Assembly: GCA_000436695.1 (NCBI GenBank)
Contig: HF992662.1
Coordinates: 8,465-36,765, forward strand
From: Prevotella sp. CAG:1185
Lineage (GTDB): Bacteria; Bacteroidota; Bacteroidia; Bacteroidales; Bacteroidaceae
DNA length: 28,301 nt
Direction of reading: 5' to 3'
How positions within the stretch are numbered: position 1 is the stretch's first letter; each line of letters opens with the position of its first letter. The translations under genes and the position numbers were made by a program. Of the stretch, positions 20,919-28,301 are shown piece after piece. The notes under the pieces are model-generated. The model was not told the origin of the DNA, ran no database searches, and saw nothing but the letters and a program-made list of their open reading frames with translations.

Positions 20919-22349
20919 ATGCGTAAACTATTTTTAATGATTTCAGCCCTGACAATGGTGCATGCAGGCATGCAGGCAAAAGTCAGGCTACCACATATCC
21001 TGAGCGACAATATGGTAGTTCAGCAGAACGCCGACGTGCGTCTGTGGGGAAGCGCAAAGCCCAATTCAACAGTGAAGGTTACCGTTTCGTGGAGCGGCGA
21101 CGCCTATTCGGCCAAGGCCGGACGTGACGGCGAATGGCAGTTGAAGGTCAAGACACCGAAGGCAGACAACAAGCCGCTGACCGTGAAGTTTGACGACGGC
21201 GACGGCGAGGTGGCGCTCAACAACCTGCTTGCGGGCGAGGTGTGGGTATGCGCCGGACAGAGCAACATGGAGATGCCCATAAAGGGATTTGAGAACTGTC
21301 CCGTTGAGGGATATAACGACGTTGTGGCCGATGCCGTCAACTCGTCGAATGTGCGCTTCGTCAAGATACCGAGCGTGATGAGCATGACGCCGCTGAAGGA
21401 CGCCAACTGCAAGTGGGAGGTGTGCAGTCCTGCCACGGTGGGCGACGCGAGCGCCGCAGGCTACTTCTTTGCGCGCAAGGTTAACCGCATGCTCAACGTG
21501 CCCGTGGGCCTTATCATGGCCAACAAGGGAGGCTCTAAGGTGGAGAGCTGGCTGACAAAGGAGAACCTGAATAAATACACCGACGAGCCTGTTGACTCGC
21601 AGGGTATTGTGAAGAAATATCCTGCCGATTATCACCGCGCCCTCATGTGGGGCAACGGCACGTTCAGTCCGATACTCAACTACACCATTAAAGGCATCCT
21701 CTTCTATCAGGGATGCTCTAACGTCGGCGACCCGGGCAACCAGTATTCAGACCGCCTGGCGCTGCTGGTAAAGCAGTGGCGCGACGCTTTCGGCTGCGGC
21801 GAGATACCTTTCTACTTTGTTCAGATAGCACCTTACGACTATGGAAACGTTGACGCCGACTGGGGCGCAAAGCTGCGCGAACAGCAGGTAAGGGCGCGCG
21901 ACATAATACCCAACAGCGGACTTGTATGCACCAACGACTGCGTGTATCCGTGGGAGCCGCGCCAGATTCATCCCGCACAGAAGCAGAAGGTGGGCGAGCG
22001 CCTGGCTTTCCTGGCGCTGAACAAGACCTACGGACAGACAGCGATATTGTGTGAGAGTCCTGAGTTTAAGGAGCTTAAGATAGAGGGCGACACATGCTGC
22101 ATAAAGCTGAAAAACGACTACGGAGGCGTAAGCCGTCTTGACGACATGCAGGGATTTGAGGTGGCAGGAGCCGACAAGGTGTTCCATCCTGCCAAGGCCA
22201 GCTACGACAACGCCAAGGGCATAGTAATAACCTGTCCCGAGGTTAAGGCTCCCGTGGCAGTGCGCTACTGCTTCAAGAACTTCCAGTTGGGCAACGTTGC
22301 CAACATGGGAGGACTGCCCCTGATGCCTTTCCGTACAGACAACTGGTAA
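20919..22349 (+). CDS. Sialate O-acetylesterase-like (SASA) carbohydrate esterase
   Basis: This 476-residue SGNH-type esterase has a signal peptide (about residues 1-20, MRKLFLMISALTMVHAGMQA). An N-terminal beta domain (KVRLPHILSDNMVVQQNADVRLWGSAKPNSTVKV) precedes the catalytic domain, with nucleophile Ser115 in VCAGQSNMEMP. Glycine and Asn blocks follow in LIMANKGGSKVESW and ILFYQGCSNVGDPGNQY. The catalytic His is in IHPAQKQKVGERLA. The CTNDCVYPWEPRQIHP stretch replaces the DIGDxxDIHP form of other members. Such enzymes remove acetyl groups from sialic acid or hemicellulose and pectin, and the pairing with a BD-FAE-like esterase favours plant glycans. Location is periplasmic. A strong terminator follows. 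Confidence 0.88.
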   Translation: MRKLFLMISALTMVHAGMQAKVRLPHILSDNMVVQQNADVRLWGSAKPNSTVKVTVSWSGDAYSAKAGRDGEWQLKVKTPKADNKPLTVKFDDGDGEVALNNLLAGEVWVCAGQSNMEMPIKGFENCPVEGYNDVVADAVNSSNVRFVKIPSVMSMTPLKDANCKWEVCSPATVGDASAAGYFFARKVNRMLNVPVGLIMANKGGSKVESWLTKENLNKYTDEPVDSQGIVKKYPADYHRALMWGNGTFSPILNYTIKGILFYQGCSNVGDPGNQYSDRLALLVKQWRDAFGCGEIPFYFVQIAPYDYGNVDADWGAKLREQQVRARDIIPNSGLVCTNDCVYPWEPRQIHPAQKQKVGERLAFLALNKTYGQTAILCESPEFKELKIEGDTCCIKLKNDYGGVSRLDDMQGFEVAGADKVFHPAKASYDNAKGIVITCPEVKAPVAVRYCFKNFQLGNVANMGGLPLMPFRTDNW

Positions 22350-22360
22350 AAAGATTATAC

Positions 22361-22397
22361 AAGCTTCATGGCCATTCGTGGCCGTGGAGCTTTTTTT
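22361..22397 (+). terminator. Intrinsic terminator after the SASA-family gene
   Basis: AAGCTTCATGGCC (22361-22373) pairs with GGCCGTGGAGCTT (22380-22392), including two G-U pairs, around a 6-base loop. A run of seven T follows. It separates the esterase from the NUDIX gene, whose start lies 19 bases later. Confidence 0.88.
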
Positions 22398-22415
22398 AAT
22401 ATAAAACGCAGATAT

Positions 22416-22946
22416 ATGAATCTATTGGAAAAGTTTGAGTATTGCCCCGTTTGCGGCAGTTCTCATTTTGAGAAGAACTCGCAGAAGAGCAAAAAGTGCA
22501 GCAACTGCGGCTTTGAGTATTTCATGAATCCGGCGGCAGCCGTGGTGGCATTCATCACCAACGACAAGGGCGAAATGCTGGTGGAGAAACGCAAGAACGA
22601 GCCTGCCAAGGGCACGCTCGACCTGCCCGGAGGATTTGCCGACGTGCTTGAGACGGCCGAGGAAAGCGTGACGCGTGAGGTGAACGAGGAAACCGGACTC
22701 ACCGTTACCGAGGCAAAATACATGTTCAGTCTGCCTAACGTCTACCGTTATTCGGGACTCGACATACAGACGCTCGACATGTTCTTCGACTGCAAGGTTG
22801 AGGATGCGTCGCAGCTCAAGGCCATGGACGATGCCGCAGAGTGTATGTGGATAGCCCCAGAGGACATTCACACCGAGCAGTTCGGACTCCGTTCAGTGCG
22901 CCAGGGACTTTACGAGTATCTCAAACTCCACGGACTCGAACGCTGA
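22416..22946 (+). CDS. NUDIX hydrolase with N-terminal zinc ribbon
   Basis: This 176-residue cytoplasmic hydrolase acts on a nucleoside-diphosphate-linked substrate. An N-terminal zinc ribbon (YCPVCG at 9-14 and CSNCG at about 28-32) precedes the NUDIX fold. The box GGFADVLETAEESVTREVNEETGL fits G-x5-E-x7-REU-x-EE-x-G-U without a mismatch and coordinates the catalytic Mg2+. The zinc ribbon with this box resembles NudC-like and NADH-pyrophosphatase-type proteins, but the NudC-specific SQPWPFPxS motif is absent, so the substrate is open. The frame extends to 22368 through the preceding terminator. The ATG at 22416 (MNLLEKFEYCPVCG) is therefore chosen. R1 locus E starts about 20 bases after its stop codon. 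Confidence 0.9.
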   Translation: MNLLEKFEYCPVCGSSHFEKNSQKSKKCSNCGFEYFMNPAAAVVAFITNDKGEMLVEKRKNEPAKGTLDLPGGFADVLETAEESVTREVNEETGLTVTEAKYMFSLPNVYRYSGLDIQTLDMFFDCKVEDASQLKAMDDAAECMWIAPEDIHTEQFGLRSVRQGLYEYLKLHGLER

Positions 22947-22966
22947 CATACGGCCGCCGCTCTGAC

Positions 22967-23120
22967 GGTCCGCAATGTCTTTTGCAAAGCATTGATTCTC
23001 AGTGCTTTGCAAAAGGTGTCCTTTTAGCCTCTAAAAGATGCCCTTTTACGTTGCAAAAGGCCGTCTTTTGCAGTGCGTTTTGCCGCCTTTTGCAAAACGT
23101 TTTCCTTCGTGCCGCTTTTT
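22967..23120. repeat. R1 22-bp palindromic array, locus E
   Basis: Units start at 23011, 23033, 23055 and 23077 (AAAAGGTGTCCTTTT, AAAAGATGCCCTTTT, AAAAGGCCGTCTTTT and GTTTTGCCGCCTTTT cores), exactly 22 bp apart, with a decayed unit at 23099. Upstream, a partial unit at 22967 is followed by the R1 tail word GCATTGATTCTCAG (22989-23002) in the same register. This suggests that two arrays abut. It lies just past the NUDIX gene. Confidence 0.85.
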
Positions 23121-23313
23121 ATGCAGGCATATTGTAAAAATCTTTCTCATTCACTGAATGATGCTTTATGCGCAGAACGGTTTTTCATACAGATGCGTAT
23201 AAAATACTTAAAAGTTATTCAAAAAACTAAAAAAACAGAAAAATAGCTTTTTATATAAGGTGTATGAAAAAGTTTTGCTTACATTTGCGCCCTAATTGAA
23301 AATATAAAGTGCG
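23121..23313 (+). promoter_or_regulatory. AT-rich leader of topA with a possible -7 box
   Basis: Strongly A/T-rich from about 23190. TACATTTG (23280-23287) fits the -7 consensus 26 bases before the topA start. No TTTG is found 19-20 bases upstream of it, so the promoter is only partly supported. No gene is seen here. Confidence 0.45.
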
Positions 23314-25620
23314 ATGCAAAAAAATCTTGTAATTGTCGAGAGTCCGGCAAAAGCCAAAACCATTGAAAAGTTTTTGGGCAAGGACTACAAAGTTATGTCC
23401 AGCTACGGACATATACGCGATTTGAAGAAAAAACAACTCAGCATAGACTTAGATACTCTTCAGCCCGACTATGAAATACCTGAGGAGAAGAAGAAACTTG
23501 TAACGGAGCTGAAGAACAATGCGCAGAACTCGGAGAAAGTATGGCTCGCATCCGATGAGGACCGCGAGGGAGAAGCCATATCATGGCACCTTTGCGAGGT
23601 GCTCGGACTTGACGAGCAGAAGACTAACCGCATTGTGTTCCACGAGATAACCAAACCCGCCATACTCGAAGCCATCAAGCATCCGCGCCACCTTGACATG
23701 AATCTTGTCAACGCACAGCAGGCGCGCCGCGTGCTCGACCGCCTCGTGGGTTTCAAGCTTTCGCCCGTTCTTTGGCGCAAGGTCAAGCCGGCATTGTCGG
23801 CAGGACGCGTGCAGAGCGTTGCCGTAAGGCTCATCGTTGAGCGCGAACGCGAGATTCAGGCGTTCAAGAGCGAGCCTTATTTCCGTGTGAGCGCCATATT
23901 CGGCGTGGCAGCACCCGACGGCTCAATGTCGGAACTGAAGGCTGAGCTTGACAAGCGTTTCAACACACACGACGAGGTGATGGCATTCCTCGAGAAATGC
24001 AAGACCGCCGGATTTACCGTCAGCGGAATAAGCAAGAAGCCGCTGAAGCGCACCCCGGCGCCCCCGTTCACCACGTCAACCCTGCAGCAGGAGGCAGCCC
24101 GCAAGCTGGGCTTCACCGTGTCGCAGACCATGATGGTGGCACAGCATCTGTATGAGAACGGACGCATAACCTATATGCGTACCGACTCAGTGAACCTGTC
24201 GTCGCTCTGTATCAACTCGAGCAAGGATGAGATAATAAAGCTCTGGGGCGAGGAGTACAGCAAGCCGCGCCAGTATCACACCCACTCTAAGGGAGCGCAG
24301 GAGGCACACGAGGCCATACGTCCTACCTACATGGAGAACGTTGAGATAGACGGCACACAGCAGGAAAAACGACTCTACGAACTGATATGGAAGCGCACCG
24401 CCGCATGTCAGATGGCCGACGCACAGATAGAGAAGACCACCGTGACGATAAGCATCGACGGCACTGAAGAGCAGTTTGTTGCCAACGGTGAGGTTGTAAA
24501 GTTCGACGGATTCCTTAAGGTTTACCGCGAGTCTTTCGACGATGACGACAATCAGGAGGAGACATCACACATACTGCCACCGATGACCGAGGGACAGAAG
24601 CTGCAGCGCCGCGAGGTTACTGCCACACAGCGCTTCAGCCAGGGACCGTTGAGATACACCGAGGCAAGCCTCGTACACAAGCTCGAGGAGCTGGGCATCG
24701 GCCGTCCGTCAACCTACGCCCCGACCATAAGCACCATACAGCAGAGAGAGTATGTGCAGAAAGGCGACAAGAAAGGCGAGGAGAGACAGTATATCGTTGA
24801 CGTGCTTCAGGGCATGGTTATAAGCGAGAAGACTAAGACAGAGACCGTGGGAAACGAGAAAGGCAAGCTGCTGCCCACCGACATAGGCATGGTGGTTAAC
24901 GACTTCCTGCTGAAATATTTCCCGACAATCATGGACTACAACTTCACGGCTAAGGTTGAACAGCAGTTTGATACCATTGCCGAGGGCAAGTCGCAGTGGA
25001 CATCCATGATAAAGAACTTCTATAAAGACTTTGAGCCTACCGTAGAGCAGACAATGAACACACGCGAGGAGCACAAGGCAGGCGAGCGCGAGCTGGGCAC
25101 CGACCCTGCAAGCGGCAAACCGGTGTTCGTAAAGATTGGCCGCTTCGGTCCTGTTGTTCAGATAGGCAAGGCAGAAGACGAGGAGAAGCCGCGCTTCGCT
25201 CAGATGCCGGCAGACAAGAGCATTGAGACCATAACCCTCGATGAGGCGTTAGAGCTGTTCAAGTTGCCGCGCACTCTCGGAGAGTTTGAAGGCTCGCCCG
25301 TCATAATAGGCGCAGGCCGCTTCGGCCCTTATGTAATGCACGCAAAGAAATACGTTTCGCTGCCAAAGACCGAGAATCCGCTCACCGTTACGCTCGACAC
25401 CGCAATACAGCTCATCGAGAAGAAGCGCCAGCAGGAAACTCAGCGCCACATCAAGACATTCGACGAGGAGCCTAAACTTGAGGTGATGAACGGCCGCTAC
25501 GGCCCGTATCTGGCATACGACGGCAAGAACTACCGCCTGCCGAAGAACCTTCACGACAAGGCTGCCGAACTTACTCTTGAGGAGTGTATGGACATAATAA
25601 ACACATCGAAAAAGAAATAA
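23314..25620 (+). CDS. topA: DNA topoisomerase I (type IA)
   Basis: This 768-residue type IA topoisomerase relaxes negative supercoils behind transcription complexes. The N-terminal Toprim domain reads MQKNLVIVESPAKAKTIEKF and ASDEDREGEAISWHL, with the catalytic acidic DxD and Glu. Then come ARRVLDRLVGFKLSPVLWRKV and SAGRVQSVAVRLIV, and the nucleophile Tyr287 in GRITYMRTDSVN. HEAIRPT and YTEASLVHKLEELGIGRPSTYA follow. In place of the C-terminal zinc fingers of the E. coli enzyme there are three GRFGPY-type repeats (IGRFGPVVQIG, GAGRFGPYVMHAKKYVSLP, NGRYGPYLAYDGKNYRLP). These are the Toprim C-terminal repeats common in Bacteroidetes. It is the first gene of a tight topA-aroK-speA group. Confidence 0.96.
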   Translation: MQKNLVIVESPAKAKTIEKFLGKDYKVMSSYGHIRDLKKKQLSIDLDTLQPDYEIPEEKKKLVTELKNNAQNSEKVWLASDEDREGEAISWHLCEVLGLDEQKTNRIVFHEITKPAILEAIKHPRHLDMNLVNAQQARRVLDRLVGFKLSPVLWRKVKPALSAGRVQSVAVRLIVEREREIQAFKSEPYFRVSAIFGVAAPDGSMSELKAELDKRFNTHDEVMAFLEKCKTAGFTVSGISKKPLKRTPAPPFTTSTLQQEAARKLGFTVSQTMMVAQHLYENGRITYMRTDSVNLSSLCINSSKDEIIKLWGEEYSKPRQYHTHSKGAQEAHEAIRPTYMENVEIDGTQQEKRLYELIWKRTAACQMADAQIEKTTVTISIDGTEEQFVANGEVVKFDGFLKVYRESFDDDDNQEETSHILPPMTEGQKLQRREVTATQRFSQGPLRYTEASLVHKLEELGIGRPSTYAPTISTIQQREYVQKGDKKGEERQYIVDVLQGMVISEKTKTETVGNEKGKLLPTDIGMVVNDFLLKYFPTIMDYNFTAKVEQQFDTIAEGKSQWTSMIKNFYKDFEPTVEQTMNTREEHKAGERELGTDPASGKPVFVKIGRFGPVVQIGKAEDEEKPRFAQMPADKSIETITLDEALELFKLPRTLGEFEGSPVIIGAGRFGPYVMHAKKYVSLPKTENPLTVTLDTAIQLIEKKRQQETQRHIKTFDEEPKLEVMNGRYGPYLAYDGKNYRLPKNLHDKAAELTLEECMDIINTSKKK

Positions 25621-25625
25621 CGCTG

Positions 25626-26153
25626 ATGACGAGAATACTTATCATCGGATATATGGGAGCCGGAAAGACCACTCTCGGCAAGGTGCTGGCAAAAGATCTC
25701 GGACTGCCGTTCTATGACCTCGACTGGTACATAGAGAGCCGTATGATGAAGACCGTGCCGCAGCTCTTTGCCGAGCGCGGCGAGGAAGGCTTCAGAAAGG
25801 TGGAGCACAACATGCTGCACGAGGTGGCAGAGTTTGAGGACGTGGTGATAAGCTGCGGCGGAGGCACGCCCTGTTTCTACGACAACATGGAGTATATGAA
25901 CGCGCAGGGCGACACCGTTTATCTCAAGGCAAGTCCCGAAGTGCTCTATGCACATCTGCAGATGGGAAAAGTGGAGCGTCCGCTCCTCAAGAACAAGACC
26001 CGCGAGGAGATGCAGGCGTTTATCCAAGAGCAGCTCGCCGAGCGCGAAAAGTATTATACAAAGGCAAGGCACATATTCAATGTTGACTTGCTTGACAATT
26101 ACGAAAAAATACAGACATCCGTAAATAACCTGCGGAAATTGCTTAATATTTAA
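25626..26153 (+). CDS. aroK: Shikimate kinase
   Basis: This 175-residue P-loop kinase phosphorylates shikimate at its 3-OH with ATP, step five of the chorismate pathway. Walker A is GYMGAGKTTLGK (residues about 8-19). The shikimate-binding Asp is in FYDLDWYIE, the Arg in GEEGFRKVE, and the glycine-rich strand is SCGGGTPCF. The lid region with its Arg is KVERPLL. The final helix resembles other Bacteroidetes AroK proteins. The frame stays open into topA, but the Met at 25626 begins the family N-terminus (MTRILIIGYMG). It starts 5 bases after the topA stop codon, so co-transcription is very likely. Cytoplasmic. Confidence 0.95.
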   Translation: MTRILIIGYMGAGKTTLGKVLAKDLGLPFYDLDWYIESRMMKTVPQLFAERGEEGFRKVEHNMLHEVAEFEDVVISCGGGTPCFYDNMEYMNAQGDTVYLKASPEVLYAHLQMGKVERPLLKNKTREEMQAFIQEQLAEREKYYTKARHIFNVDLLDNYEKIQTSVNNLRKLLNI

Positions 26154-26167
26154 ATTTTACAGCCCTG

Positions 26168-28060
26168 ATGAAAAAATGGACAATTGAAGACTCTAACGAG
26201 CTCTACAACATGAGCGGGTGGGGAACATCCTATTTTGGTATTAACGAGAAAGGCGACGTGTATGTCACTCCTTGCAAGGACGACACACAGATCGACCTTC
26301 ACGACGTTATGGACGAACTCTCGCTGCGCGACATCACACCACCTGTGCTGCTGCGTTTCCCCGACATTCTTGACAACAGAATTGAGAAGACATGGAGCTG
26401 CTTTAAAAAAGCTTCTGACGAATACGGATTTACGGGAGAGAGCTTTATCATTTATCCTATCAAGGTTAACCAGATGCAGCCGGTTGTGGAAGAGATTATC
26501 AGCCACGGACGCAAGTTCAACCTCGGACTCGAGGCCGGCAGCAAGCCTGAGCTTCACGCTGTGATTGCCGTGCAGTGCCAGAGCGACTCGCTCATTATCT
26601 GCAACGGATACAAGGACCAGAGCTACATAGAGCTGGCCCTGCTGGCGCAGAAGATGGGCAAGCGCATATTCATCGTGGTTGAGAAACTCAACGAACTTGA
26701 GATTATAGCAAAGGCCGCAAAGAAACTTAACGTAAGACCTAACCTCGGCATACGCATAAAGCTGGCTTCGTCAGGAAGCGGCAAATGGGAAGAGAGCGGA
26801 GGCGACGCAAGCAAGTTCGGACTTACAAGCTCTGAGCTGCTAAAGGCTCTTGAGATTCTCGACAAGAAGGATATGAAAGACTGCCTGCGCCTTATCCACT
26901 TCCACATAGGAAGCCAGATAACAAAGATACGACGCATACAGACCGCGCTGAGAGAGGCTTCGCAGTTCTACATACAGCTGCACAAAATGGGATACAACGT
27001 TGACTTTGTTGACTGCGGAGGCGGACTCGGCGTCGACTACGACGGAACACGCTCGCCAAACAGCGAGAGCAGCGTCAACTATTCAATCCAGGAGTATGTC
27101 AACGACTGTATCTACACCTTCGTTGAGGCTGCCAACCGCAACGGCATGCAGCATCCTAACATAATAACAGAGAGCGGACGCTCGCTCTCGGCTCACCACT
27201 CGGTGCTGGTAATCGACGTGCTCGAAACGGCATCGCTGCCCGAGATGGACGAGGAGTTTGAGCCTAACGAAAACTCTCATCCGCTGGTTAAGGATCTCTA
27301 TGATATATGGGACAACCTTAACCCGCGCACTATGCTTGAAGACTGGCACGACGCCGAGCAGATACGCGACGAGGCGCTCGACCTGTTCAGTCACGGCATA
27401 GTTGACCTTCAGACACGTGCCGAGATTGAGCGTATGTACTGGAGCGTATGCCGCGAAATCAACTCTTTGGCAAAGAGCCTTAAGCATACGCCGGAGGAGC
27501 TGAAGAACCTCGACAAGATACTTGCTGACAAATACTTCTGCAACTTCTCGCTCTTCCAGTCGCTGCCAGATGCATGGGCTGTCGACCAGCTGTTCCCTAT
27601 CGTGCCGCTGCAGAGGCTCAATGAGCGCCCCACACGCAGCGCGACACTGCAGGACATAACCTGCGACAGCGACGGAAAGATAACCAACTTCGTCACCAAC
27701 CGCAACATATCGCACATCCTTCCGGTTCACACCCTGCGCAAGAACGAGCCTTATTATCTCGGCGTGTTCCTCGTAGGAGCTTATCAGGAGATTCTCGGTG
27801 ATATGCACAACCTGTTCGGCGATACTAATGCCGCACACATCACGGTTAAGGACGGACATTATCACATCGACCAGATATTCGACGGCGAGACTGTTGAGGA
27901 GGTGCTCAACTACGTTCAGTACAACCCTAAGAAGCTGGTAAGGCAGCTTGAAGTATGGGTTACAAAGAGCGTCAAGCAAGGCAAGATTTCGCTCGAGGAA
28001 GGCAAGGAGTTCCTGTCTAACTATCGTTCAGGACTCTACGGATACACTTATCTCGAATAA
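26168..28060 (+). CDS. speA: Biosynthetic arginine decarboxylase
   Basis: This 630-residue PLP enzyme of fold type III forms agmatine and CO2 from arginine, the first step of the agmatine route to putrescine and spermidine. The N-terminal signature WTIEDSNELYNMSGWGTSYFGIN precedes the PLP Lys99 in IIYPIKVNQMQ. EAGSKPEL, IRIKLASSGSGKW and the phosphate-binding FHIGSQI follow. VDCGGGLGVDYDGT and ITESGRSLSAHHSVLV continue the barrel. The C-terminal part has DxxCDSDGK as ITCDSDGKITNFV and the YQEILGDMHNLFGDTNA segment that forms the second half of the active site at the dimer interface. The length is typical. It starts 14 bases after aroK and is closed by a terminator. Bacteroidales use this route for polyamine synthesis. 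Confidence 0.96.
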   Translation: MKKWTIEDSNELYNMSGWGTSYFGINEKGDVYVTPCKDDTQIDLHDVMDELSLRDITPPVLLRFPDILDNRIEKTWSCFKKASDEYGFTGESFIIYPIKVNQMQPVVEEIISHGRKFNLGLEAGSKPELHAVIAVQCQSDSLIICNGYKDQSYIELALLAQKMGKRIFIVVEKLNELEIIAKAAKKLNVRPNLGIRIKLASSGSGKWEESGGDASKFGLTSSELLKALEILDKKDMKDCLRLIHFHIGSQITKIRRIQTALREASQFYIQLHKMGYNVDFVDCGGGLGVDYDGTRSPNSESSVNYSIQEYVNDCIYTFVEAANRNGMQHPNIITESGRSLSAHHSVLVIDVLETASLPEMDEEFEPNENSHPLVKDLYDIWDNLNPRTMLEDWHDAEQIRDEALDLFSHGIVDLQTRAEIERMYWSVCREINSLAKSLKHTPEELKNLDKILADKYFCNFSLFQSLPDAWAVDQLFPIVPLQRLNERPTRSATLQDITCDSDGKITNFVTNRNISHILPVHTLRKNEPYYLGVFLVGAYQEILGDMHNLFGDTNAAHITVKDGHYHIDQIFDGETVEEVLNYVQYNPKKLVRQLEVWVTKSVKQGKISLEEGKEFLSNYRSGLYGYTYLE

Positions 28061-28073
28061 GACAGATGACAAT

Positions 28074-28106
28074 AGAGCCGATGCCGTGGCGTCGGCTCTT
28101 ATTTTT
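28074..28106 (+). terminator. Intrinsic terminator after speA
   Basis: AGAGCCGATGC (28074-28084) pairs with GCGTCGGCTCT (28089-28099), including one G-U pair, around a 4-base loop. TATTTTTAT follows. It ends the topA-aroK-speA transcript before argB. Confidence 0.88.
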
Positions 28107-28165
28107 ATACAGCGCGCCGGCGACGGACTGTTGTGCCGCGCATGGCGTTTTTACTATATGACAAT

Positions 28166-28301
28166 ATGATGAAAGAAAAGATAACAGTAGTGAAGGTGGG
28201 CGGAGCCGTTGTTGAAGACGAGGAACGACTTAGCCGTCTGCTCAGCGACTTCAGCGCCATTGAGGGCCGTAAGGTGCTCGTTCACGGCGGAGGACGCCGC
28301 G
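28166..28301 (+). CDS. argB: Acetylglutamate kinase, N-terminal fragment (3' end outside window)
   Basis: Forty-five codons are visible. The frame reads (M)MKEKITVVKVGGAVVEDEERL followed by IEGRKVLVHGGGRR, which is the N-terminus of an amino-acid kinase of the ArgB type. The KVGG loop binds phosphate and HGGG binds N-acetylglutamate. ArgB phosphorylates N-acetylglutamate in the arginine pathway, which supplies the substrate of the preceding speA product. Two tandem ATG codons (28166 and 28169) compete as start. The product is cytoplasmic. Only this first part can be judged, so a related carbamate or amino-acid kinase is not fully excluded, although the HGGG context is typical of ArgB. Confidence 0.88.
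   Translation, partial: MMKEKITVVKVGGAVVEDEERLSRLLSDFSAIEGRKVLVHGGGRR

Noticed and set aside
27083..27979. Long reading frame of 298 codons opposite speA
   Set aside because: Antisense shadow of the speA coding sequence with no family resemblance. speA is fully conserved through this stretch.
1..28301. tRNA, rRNA, riboswitch or insertion sequence
   Set aside because: No cloverleaf with a T-loop GTTCGA-type core, no rRNA-like sequence, no metabolite-riboswitch layout and no transposase or integrase gene was found by eye in the gaps. A covariance-model search would be needed to exclude weak cases.

Overview
The window looks like chromosomal DNA of a Bacteroidales bacterium, most probably Prevotella or a close relative (Segatella, Xylanibacter). 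Three things point there. Promoters match the Bacteroidetes form (TTTG, about 19-20 bases, TAnnTTTG). Lineage families such as PCMD, calycin-like, DUF2851 and DUF3332 proteins are present. One secreted protein ends in the tail (YDINGNKL...KKADGTTVKV) that is common in Prevotella. No phage, insertion sequence, CRISPR array, rRNA or tRNA was found.

Layout. 1-4157 (minus): partial L-rhamnose mutarotase-like gene, tcdA and dusB (tRNA modification), dprA, and a hot-dog thioesterase. 4501-5799 (minus): DUF2851. 5979-8899 (minus): a three-gene envelope operon (PCMD lipoprotein, beta-barrel, two-domain calycin-like protein) with a clear promoter and terminator. 9503-13624 (plus): dapB, lepB, a second S26 signal-peptidase homologue that has lost both catalytic residues, and a WbqC-like gene. 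14603-15154 (plus): DUF3332 lipoprotein. 15258-18150 (minus): a Fur-family repressor, a Zn/Cd/Pb-type P1B-ATPase and desulfoferrodoxin, which look like a metal/oxidative-stress group. 18592-19566 (minus): an unrecognised lipoprotein with an internal duplication. 19964-22349: two divergent secreted carbohydrate-esterase-type enzymes. 22416-28301 (plus): NUDIX hydrolase, then topA-aroK-speA and the start of argB.

The most striking signal lies between the genes. Most gaps above about 100 bases hold one of several repeat families. R1 is an array of near-palindromic AAAAGG-N3-CCTTTT units in an exact 22-bp register with a shared tail, at five loci. R2 is a roughly 190-210-bp inverted-repeat element whose subterminal hairpin stems change sequence but stay paired (two loci). 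R3 is an AT-rich TTAATTCATAATTC/CTTACTTCTTAATT family, once arranged as a 189-bp inverted-repeat element. R4 is a short GGGACTTAT-type repeat, one copy of which forms part of a run of eight G-tracts just before dprA. R2 and R3 sit inside what otherwise look like operons, and four of the five R1 arrays lie just past gene 3' ends. I know no named family for R1 or R2. Together with the degenerate signal peptidase, they are the best candidates here for undescribed biology.
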